From Aculops lycopersici (Eukaryota > Arthropoda > Arachnida > Trombidiformes > Eriophyidae): a stretch of 64,000 nucleotides of DNA. A program made the translations under genes and the position numbers. The notes beneath the pieces were generated by a model. The model made no database searches. It saw only the letters and a list, made by a program, of their open reading frames with translations, and had not been told where the DNA came from. Shown one piece after another: positions 56,601 through 64,000 of this stretch (its first letter is position 1; the number at the start of each line of letters is the position of its first letter). The stretch lies in contig WNKI01000002.1 of assembly GCA_015350385.1 (NCBI GenBank), forward strand, positions 2,270,809-2,334,808. Reading direction: 5' to 3'.

Positions 56601-59600
56601 GCTTCCGACGGATCGTTTCTCTTCGGAAACCAAAGCCAGCAGTCAAACCATTGGGTCCATGTGCTCGCCTTTATCGCTGCCCTCTGCGGAGCTTTCCTCG
56701 CTGTTAAGCTGCTAATGGCTAGAGGAATAAATAAGCGAGGGAGTTTAATAAGACGTCCGTTTGGCGGAGACGGAGGCTCAACTTACTCGGCGGCGCCCAC
56801 CGACTCGGCCATTTCCGAGGGCGACGCCGACTCAAGGTTATCGCTTAATGGAGACAACGGAGGCGATTCTTGCGTTAACAAGAAACAGTGTTGCGACCAA
56901 AAGCGTTTCAACTCTTTGAGATCACTTTGGAGCTCGAATAGTACTAAAAATAATGGAAAAACCCCGGCGGGAAATTCGATCCAATCCTCCTTCTTCTATT
57001 CCTCGGGTTCGGCCAACAAACAGGCCGAAGCTGAAGAGGCCAATCCAACGCGTAAGAGAAGGAACTCGCAAATGGAAGGATCAGGAGGCGATAGCTCGGC
57101 GATCATTGACGAGCTAAATTGTGAGCTTGAGGCCAAAAAAGGTGACCATCAATATAAGAGCAACTGCCACTTGTTGTCCCAGAAGCTGAGCGAGCTACTT
57201 AGTTACGGTTACTCGACTTCAAAGATTGCTTCAAAACTACACCACGAGACGGAGCCAAGTGGGGATGAAACGCGGCAGACAAAACAACCACCTGCCGCCA
57301 AGCAGCCAGTGGCAAATCAAACCTCCATCAGCTCGGACACAAGTAACCTGAGATCCTCGGGCAGTTATATCAAGTCGCTAATTGACGCGCTGGCCAAGGC
57401 TAGACCTCAGGTATTTCAGAGTAAATATGATGCAGATTGTGGAGACGATTTGGAGAATGAAGCCACCGAGCGTCAATTAGTTGCTGGCTCAAATCTGCAC
57501 GACCACGACCTAAAGAGTCCGCTATTGCAAAAGGATTCATCAACAACCGAATCGTCGTCACTGCCCTTCAATGACGACGGCGATCACCTGGTCACCTCGC
57601 AGATGGACATCTCGGCTGCTCACTTAATCTTGAACTACATGGAAAAGCATCTCGACGACAAGGAGCGATTAAAGAGGGAATGGCTCGAGCTGAACACAGG
57701 TAGCAATAAAGCGCCAGGAACCTCCGTTAACTCGACGTCGAAAGCCAACCAGCTTGTGCTGCAACGATTAGCGAAGGTGGCTCTAGCCGATCAGAATAGA
57801 ACTAAGAATCGAAATCCATTGGTGGTTCCGTTCGATAGGAATCGGGTTAAGTTGGGCACAGGCCGGTGTGCCACGCCCCCTCAGTCGAGCAATGGCCGCG
57901 GAAGCAACCGAAATCACAAGAACAACCAAAGGCAACCGTCTAGCGACTATATCAACGCTAGTCTAATCTACGACGATGATCCACGTAAACCAACGCACAT
58001 AATTGCTCAGGGACCAACGGAGCAAACTAGCGGCCAATTCTGGCAGGTGAGTCCCTCTTCCTATTCATATATTAGCTACTAGACTTTTACTCTCCTTTCT
58101 GTTGGCTAACATTTGCTTGCATTCGATATTGCGCCGCTTCCGATTGCCTCCGAGTGTCATGTTATTATTGGCTGCCGCCAACGAGCGCGACTACAACTAC
58201 GACGACCAAGTTGGCGGGAGAGTTTTAATATCAAATACAATTATGTGCTTGTCGTCGTCGTTGCAAATAGCAAATCCGACTTCGGTATTGCGCGCGAGGC
58301 TGTTGTTGGCCCACTTCCGGGACCACGACAAACTACACGTGTAAATTGATGATGGTGTTTGCATTTGCGGTGTTTCTCAGGCTAAGGTATACCAACATAC
58401 ACAAGCACATAGATATATATGTACACAGACAAATGAACACATGCACATAATGCAATCGTTTTGCCAATATATCCACTCAATGGAATGCGAGAGAGCAAAC
58501 ACACAGGTCGCTATGTCCCGTTGCGTTAACATAGGCTTTCATGTATAAGCGAGCGAGCGAGTGAGCGCGCGTTCTATGCTTGTAAAAGCGAGCTGTACTA
58601 TGGGAGAACTACAGTCAACTGTATTAGCTTTCACTGTTCAACTCTCCATATCTTGCTAACTTGCAGCTTCCATTTCCCCCCGATCTAATAACACACCATC
58701 CGATCAACTTACCTGCCGACAACAACTCGAAATTTAATCATCCTACTCAACGCAAATTTGCCAACTATTGGCGCGCGCACGCAAACGCACACATTCAAAT
58801 ATCACCCCCAAATACTCCGAATAAACCACACACTACCGATGAGACAACTAAATAGATGGTCTGGGAACAGGAGGTCTCGGTTATTGTGATGCTGACTCGA
58901 CTTAGCGAGAATGGCCAGCGAATGTGCCACTGCTATTGGCCAACCAACTCCACTGGCCCCGCCGCCACTTCCGCCAGCAACTCCAACATCGCCGCAACCA
59001 GTTCAGTGGTGCAGCCGCCGACCGGAAGTGCGGGCGACTTGGGAATTGTTAACGGCAATGGGAAGAGCAATGGCGCTCAGGCTAAGGGTGGCACAAACTC
59101 AGATTTCTCATCCATAGCAAATAGACGGGGATCCGTTACAAGTGTCTTCAACTCGAGACCAAATCCACTGGCCTACTCGTCGCCCGCCAGCTCGAGCTCG
59201 GCCATTTCGGCCAACTTGCCGTCAATGGGAACGGCACAGCAGCAAGCAATTGGAGCAACATCTCAACTGTCGCCTCTCATCATGGCGGCAGGTGGGGATC
59301 TGGCCGATAGTGTGCTAGTTTTCGATGTTTGCCGCGACTCCTCCTCGTTGGATCCAACGGAAAGATCAACCAACAACTCGATGGAAGAGGAGGAGGAGAA
59401 AGAGAATCAATTGGTTAATAACAAGAAGCAACAACCACAGGTCACTAGATTTGAGGTGCAACTCGTTAGCGAGCACGTCTCCTCAAACGATTACCTGGTG
59501 CGAAACCTATACCTGATTAATAGATCCACAGGTGAGGCGCGAAACATCACGCAATTCCACTATCTCGCTTGGCCCGATTCGGGAGTTCCCGAGAATGTCA

Positions 59601-59887
59601 AGAGCTTCTTGCAATTCAGACGCAAGGTGCACAAATCTTATCGCAACCTGAGAAGTCCCATTCTGGTGCATTGTAGCGATGGAGCCGGTCGATCGGGAAC
59701 CTATTGCCTGATTGACATTATACTCGAGCGCATTAAGAATGGAGCCAAGGAGATTGATCCGCGCGCCACACTGGAACACTTGCGAGACCAGAGGCTCGGT
59801 CTTTGTTCCACCTTGAGTCAATTTGAGTTTGTCCTAGTGGCGCTAGCGGAGGAAATACAAATTATACTAGACGCTATGCCGAAATAG
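45769..59887 (+). CDS. ia2: Receptor-type tyrosine phosphatase-like N (IA-2/ICA512), exons 45769-48783, 56028-58046, 58856-59887
   Basis: Single-pass protein of dense-core secretory vesicles, involved in neuropeptide/hormone secretion. Exon 1 encodes a long N-terminus, a secretory signal-like segment at residues 243-266 (MILAGFVLISF...ALA/APLPLG), acidic, Asn- and Gln-rich ectodomain, and the ICA512 membrane-proximal fold (about 890-990). Exon 2 encodes the transmembrane helix (about 1215-1238), a disordered juxtamembrane region, the family motif MDISAAHLILNYMEKHL, and the start of the phosphatase domain (DYINASL, IIAQGP, FWQ). Exon 3 begins MVWEQEVSVIVML and holds WPD (Asp 59576-59578), P-loop HCSDGAGRSGTY (Cys 59672-59674) and the end AEEIQIILDAMPK. 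Both junctions are phase 0 with GTAAGT and GTGAGT donors. Asp after the P-loop Ser matches IA-2, whose catalysis is weak or lost. About 165 low-complexity residues interrupt the phosphatase domain. Start choice is uncertain: ATG 45769 gives about 2021 residues, ATG 46495 would place the signal peptide first. Confidence 0.9.
48859..48903. repeat. Perfect 20-bp hairpin with a 5-base loop near the IA-2 exon 1 donor
   Basis: The left arm (48859-48878) reads AATATCTCCTTTCTGAGCTA and the right arm (48884-48903) is its exact reverse complement, around the loop GATAT. It begins 75 bp after the splice donor. Confidence 0.88.
50184..50210. repeat. (ACG)n trinucleotide repeat
   Basis: Nine ACG units in the IA-2 first intron. 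Confidence 0.8.
50599..50649. repeat. (GTTGTC)n hexanucleotide array
   Basis: About eight tandem GTTGTC units in the IA-2 first intron, related in sequence to the repeat at 26037. Confidence 0.85.
51450..51850. mobile_element. Non-autonomous Tc1/mariner-like MITE with 26-bp terminal inverted repeats and TA target duplication
   Basis: The ends are perfect 26-bp inverted repeats: 51450-51475 begins CAGTGTGTTCGAAAATAGG and 51825-51850 is its exact reverse complement. A TA dinucleotide flanks each end (51448-51449 and 51851-51852), the target duplication of Tc1/mariner elements. The 401-bp interior encodes no transposase. It has a 20-bp palindrome (51494-51513, GGAAAAAACGCGTTTTTTCC) and further GC-rich inverted segments. 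Identical ends suggest recent insertion. It lies in the IA-2 first intron; no second copy was seen in the window. Confidence 0.9.
52025..52047. repeat. (GA)n microsatellite
   Basis: About eleven GA units in the IA-2 first intron. Confidence 0.8.
53617..53672. repeat. (ACG)n/(ATG)n compound repeat
   Basis: Imperfect trinucleotide run of GAC and GAT units in the IA-2 first intron. Confidence 0.8.
54119..54177. repeat. Bulged hairpin, 13 + 4-5 bp stem
   Basis: GCCGACAACTCGG at 54119-54131 pairs exactly with CCGAGTTGTCGGC at 54165-54177. After a 2-base bulge, GAGGT extends the pairing inward, leaving a loop of about 23 bases. Confidence 0.75.
54656..54690. repeat. (GATATC)n array with overlapping TATCGATA motifs
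   Basis: About five hexamer units. Each junction makes TATCGATA, the DRE/BEAF core motif of flies. It lies in the IA-2 first intron. Confidence 0.8.
55364..55416. repeat. (TGGAG)n pentanucleotide repeat
   Basis: Imperfect tandem of TGGAG and TAGAG units in the IA-2 first intron, next to a GTC run. Confidence 0.8.
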
Positions 59888-61669
59888 GCGCAAAATTGGA
59901 AGATAAGATAAGATTATCCAATTATTTTGGAATGGAATCCAAACAGCGAAGAAACTAAGATAAGAAGGATAACAAAACATGTAAAATTATTAGACCAACT
60001 AACCTGATTAATGTGGCGCACGAAGCGAGAGTCATCCGTTTAGTCCAGTGAAAGTTGGCGAACGAAGTTTCGGGAATTGTTATATGAATATATATTTTCA
60101 TAAATCAAATCCGATACCTTTGATTGCCTCGTTTAGCCTGGACTCTAGCTGAGCTTTCAGCCGACGCGCCCTTCAGGCTTCAGATGGTTCGGCAATTTAT
60201 ATTGATTGTTATTGATAATAGAAATCGTACAAGAGTTAATATTGATATAACAAAACTCCAATTACTACTAATATTACTGCTATCAGTAGGAAGTGGAGAA
60301 GAAACAAATATGGCAGCACATGATAATTAAAAACAAACTCTCGCTCTCTCTCTGTCTATCTCTATCTATCTATTAAAGATGATGATGATTATGATGATGA
60401 TGACGACGAAGAAGGTGACGGTGACGACGACACCACGACACGCTCACGACATGCAACACCAACCCTAGGCGCGCAACACGTTAAAAGTACGCTAAAAAGC
60501 AACCAGCCCCGAGAAAAGACCCCTGCTAATTGATATATACTATTATTAATTATTATTATTATTATCAAGGTGACCACTACCAAAACTATCGCTACTACTA
60601 CTGCTATTTGTAATTATAAGTATCGTTTGCATCATTATACATCATGATTATTATTATAATATTGAATTCAAAGCTCTCGCGCCGCTCGTCAAACTTCCTC
60701 AAAGTCTCCGGATCTCACATCACGTTATTGGGTTAGAAATATTGGTTATTGTTGTTGTTATCTCCCATTTCGGGTAGTTTATTTATTTTCCACACGTAAT
60801 CTGTATAGACTCATCCCGTTATTGGAGCATACAAAACAAAACCGACCCGACGTTATGCCGGAATGTTGAATGAGAATCGCCCCCTACATGTAATTGCATA
60901 AGATCTATTTGAGAATCCATCAGTATTCCATCATCGTGAACAAGTTTTAATCTTAGTGCTAGAATTGTCAGCAATATTATTATCATTTCATTATTAGATT
61001 AGAAGAAAAAGAAAAGACCCTCGCAACTGAAGATAAATTATGTAAGAGATAAGCTATAATTGATCTAGTCTACTTGACCAATTGGAACGAACCTAGTCTG
61101 TTACGATGGCAAACGAGCTTTGGGTTTCAAAGTTTGATGACAATCAGGTATGATGAGTTTTGTCATATAATGTTAGATAAGACACATTTCCATTGATTAC
61201 CACTTCAATTGCAACTCCTTGTGGACGCATTGAGATAAAGCGTCCATGTTAGAAATGGAGTTGAGCCGAAGCAGGTGATTGGGAGTAGAACCATCGCAAA
61301 AGACCAGACTTGAACCAAAGTAGGTAGCCCAATGAACTCGTCGCGCCATCGCCAAGTTTGCCCCTCGCACCCCCCGAGAAAAAGTAATGACCCGTTTGCA
61401 CACAATCTACTCGCGATCGAAGGAAACGAAAAGAAAAGGAACGAAGCATATCACATTGGATTGATATGTATCGTATCAATATATCAAAAGTTTAAGTTAT
61501 ATGACAACCACAATTTCGATGAACACTCGTACTTAATTAGTAAACCACTACTTCCAAGTCTCGCTCTCGCAAATAATTAGTTTTTGTCCTTGATTGTACC
61601 TGTCCTTAATTGTACTCTTTGCACTCATTAATTAAATTCTAGGTTGCTAATGCAATTCCATTTATTTCA
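59888..61669. other. Convergent spacer between IA-2 and the Corin-like protease
   Basis: About 1.8 kb, AT-rich in parts, with GAT and ATT runs and no supported coding sequence. It contains the IA-2 3' UTR, with an ATTAAA at 60372-60377 as a possible poly(A) signal, and the end of the protease transcript. Confidence 0.6.
61661..61666 (-). terminator. AATAAA poly(A) signal of the Corin-like protease
   Basis: On the minus strand AATAAA begins three bases after the TAA stop, implying a very short 3' UTR. Confidence 0.6.
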
Positions 61670-61849
61670 TTATAAAGGATATCCGTGCTCCCTTGTGGTG
61701 GCCTCAATCCAATCAACGTAACAGGGAACCGAGGTGTAGATTCCAGGTAACTTGGGTGTCGCACACTTGATGCCGAAACTCACCAAGCCAGCCACAAAGA
61801 ATTGGTTTGTATTTGGGTAGCGGCAGAACAAACCAGATCCAGAGTCGCC
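61670..61849 (-). CDS. Corin: Terminal exon of the Corin-like protease with catalytic serine
   Basis: This 60-codon exon encodes GDSGSGLFCRYP, AGLVSFGIKC, LPGIYTSVPCYVDWI and a TAA stop. It restores the catalytic serine and C-terminal helix that are missing if the previous exon is read through its donor at 61953-61954. Confidence 0.93.
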   Translation of the reverse strand, partial: GDSGSGLFCRYPNTNQFFVAGLVSFGIKCATPKLPGIYTSVPCYVDWIEATTREHGYPL

Positions 61850-63971
61850 CTTTGTTTTTGATGAATGGGTTAATGAAGTCTCATTCTGGTTAGTCTTTTG
61901 GATTGATTAAATATATTAAAGTAGTCTGTATGAATTAGTGACCACCATCTTACCTGACATGCATCGCGTTTGCCCTCCGCGTAGCCAGCGCATAGCATTC
62001 CCTCGGTCAGACTAACCTCGTAATCTGAGTACCAATTTGAACATATTGCGTGGTGAACTATGGGCACATTTACAAAATGAGCAACGTGCAAATAGTTGGC
62101 CTCCTGGCTGAACTTAGACTTTCCGAATCCAACCACAACACAATCCTTACTATTGTCTGGCCCCAAACGTAGTTTTGCTCTTGGTAAGCAAATTGGCCTT
62201 AGGTATTGATTGAATTCAACACTTTCCTCTAGTAAAATCAATGCAATGTCGTTATTAAATAGAGGGCCTTTGTTGAACTCTGGGTGCTTGATTATCTTTC
62301 TCACTTTAAGCTTTCTAACGAAAGCGGGCGATGCTATCCTCCTGGTCACGCCCACCTTGACCATCCACCCCTCGGGCTGTGTCCGATTGCCAACACAATG
62401 GGCGGCCGTGAGAAGCCAATTGATACTGATTAGCACGCCGCCACAGAAAAAGACCTCGTCGGGTCCGCCGTGCAGGGCGGCCAGGTAGGGGAACTCGCCT
62501 GGCATGCTCTCGATGCCGCCAACGACAAGTCGTGCGCTAACCGCGGCGTCTAGCTTGGCGGGTTGCAGAGCCATCGTCTTAGTGGTTGTCGTTGGCATCT
62601 TAGTGGGTATCGAAACATTTGACCGATCAACAGGTGATCCATCTGCTGAATCCTCATCCTCCTTGTCACCTTCTTCGTCGTTCTCATTCTCCAGATCCAA
62701 CTCGAGTTCCTCGTCCGCTTCAAGGACCGGAAATCGGTTAATAGATGAATGATAATCCGTCGTCCCATTTGTTTTAGTTACTTCATGTGACTCAACCGCG
62801 TCCCTTGAACCAGAGAGACCGGCTCGACTAAGCGTTGTGCCAAACGTGGTGCTCTTAACGCTCCCCTTCACCTGAGCCAGATTATTACTAACCGCCGACA
62901 CGGGAACCACTTGGCCGAGGAGGCGAACACGAGTGGAGTAACTGGTGACTGGGCGACCGCATTGGAAATTTTGGCATTGCAGGTAAACGGAGGAGACCAA
63001 GTGGGCGGGCCGATCCAAGCAACCAGCTCGAGGTCCATGGTAGAGCATTGAGGTTATGGAGCGCAGTTTTACTTCGGCCGCGTCAATGTAGGCCAGCTGT
63101 TGCTGCGATTCCATGACACCATTTCCGCTGCCAATTACCTGGCGCTGATAAAGAACTGAATGGTCGAATCTACCTGCTCGACTAAAGGCCGTCTGTTGCT
63201 GGTTTTGCTGAACGGCTGCCACATCCTCAACTACACCCACCAGTTGCTCTGTATTTGTATTCTCCATTCCACTTTGATCGCCGAAGCTCTCGGTTGATTG
63301 GAAAGGAGGCGGAGCAGAGACCTTTGTGGTGCTCGACGTAGGCGCCGTAATCTTTGGTCCGGAGGTAACGTCGAACCAGCCGCCAGCGTCGCTCTTTGTG
63401 CTTGAAAAGGACGACGACAGCGACGACGCAGGTGACCTACTTTTAGTAGGCACTTTCGGCTTTAAGTCGTCCCGAGGTCTCCGGGTAAAGTTGGACTCAA
63501 TCATGAGACTCGATCTTTGATTGGGAAGTAAAGTTGAGCCGCCACTTGACACACCGGAAGTTAGTGGTCCATAGAGAATCGTGGTGGAATTAGCACGAGA
63601 GTAGCCAAGGGCTTGGCAAGCTTCGTGGGACATGGGCATTGCGGACCAGTGGGCGCCGCAAACGGGAATCCACGAATTGTCAACTGCACTCCAAACCTCC
63701 AGTTGGCGCTGTTGGTCGTTGAAGGTTGTGGTCTCATTGGATAATCTTAGACACTGGCGCTCATCTCTGCCATCCTTGCAATCGCGGACCCCATTGCAAA
63801 CCTGAGCCTTTTGAATGCAAATCTCTTGGCCACAGTAGAATTGAGTCTCCATGTTGCACTTACTACACTTCATTTCATCGCTTCTATCGTTGCAATCTGC
63901 GTAACCATCACAGCGCCACTTTTTTGGTATGCAACCGCCATCCTCGCACCTGAATTTGTCCTCTTGGCAGG
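61670..63971 (-). CDS. Corin: Corin-like mosaic trypsin-type serine protease, 3' part (exons 63971-61955 and 61849-61670)
   Basis: Extracellular, probably membrane-anchored protease; the N-terminal exons lie off the right edge. In order: an LDL-receptor class A repeat (CQEDKFRC...DRSDEMKC) read upstream of the internal Met at 63873, a second LDLa (FYCGQEICI...GRDERQC), a scavenger-receptor-like region (WIPVCGAHW, ACQALGYS, LQCQNFQCGRP), a long acidic/Ser-Thr insertion, then a trypsin domain starting VVGGIESMPGEFP. The catalytic His (TAAHC), Asp (NNDIALI) and Ser (GDSGSG) are present, and Asp in DACQGDSG predicts trypsin-like P1 Arg/Lys preference. The last exon is joined through a 105-bp intron (donor GTAAG, acceptor AAAG) and ends REHGYPL. 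LDLa-SRCR-protease order matches Corin, but Frizzled domains and the anchor cannot be seen, so orthology is probable, not certain. The residue before VVGG is Leu rather than Arg. Confidence 0.88.
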
Positions 63972-64000
63972 CTAATTTAATCGATGATCAGGCAAATGTC

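Noticed and set aside
1..64000. tRNA, rRNA, CRISPR arrays and bacterial operon signals
   Set aside because: I looked for tRNA T-loop patterns, direct-repeat arrays and ribosome binding sites and found none; the DNA is clearly animal nuclear.

Overview
The window is animal nuclear DNA, most likely from an arthropod. Every recognisable gene is a metazoan type: a NALCN sodium-leak channel, a Hey-type bHLH repressor, NURF301/BPTF, BUD31, ribonucleotide reductase small subunit, FoxQ2, receptor phosphatase IA-2/PTPRN and a Corin-like mosaic serine protease. Splice sites are GT/AG, and the proteins carry long Gln, His, Asn, Asp and Thr runs. Gene structure is strikingly intron-poor: NURF301, RRM2, BUD31, FoxQ2, the Hey-like gene and a 1982-residue unknown protein each occupy one exon as far as can be seen. 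Only NALCN (3 introns in view), IA-2 (2) and the protease (1) show introns. This would suit a small-genome chelicerate such as an acariform mite, but that is a guess; the sequence alone proves no more than an arthropod-like animal.

Layout. 1-5629 (+): 3' part of NALCN, convergent with a Hey-like gene (5989-6930, -). 7805-11692 (-): N-terminal part of NURF301, sharing a short divergent spacer with BUD31 (12437-12868, +). BUD31 is tail-to-tail with RRM2 (13067-14134, -). 14135-18553: no coding sequence supported. 18554-20620 (-): FoxQ2. 20621-32949: a 12.3-kb region without supported genes, separating FoxQ2 from a divergent gene for a large disordered protein (32950-38898, +). 38899-45768: non-coding. 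45769-59887 (+): IA-2 in three exons, with a 7.2-kb first intron holding a 401-bp terminal-inverted-repeat element. 61670-63971 (-): 3' part of the Corin-like protease, continuing off the right edge.

These genes are not an operon or a single pathway. They are a chance set of housekeeping genes (BUD31 splicing, RRM2 dNTP synthesis), chromatin and transcription regulators (NURF301, Hey, FoxQ2) and neuro-secretory genes (NALCN, IA-2). Most of the biological interest lies in departures from family architecture. The Hey-like protein has no Orange domain. NURF301 stops before its C-terminal PHD-bromodomain module. IA-2 has a low-complexity insertion inside its phosphatase domain and keeps the WPD aspartate. 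The protease has leucine where arginine is expected at its activation site. Several perfect hairpins, a TA-flanked MITE and clustered regulatory motifs lie in the non-coding DNA.
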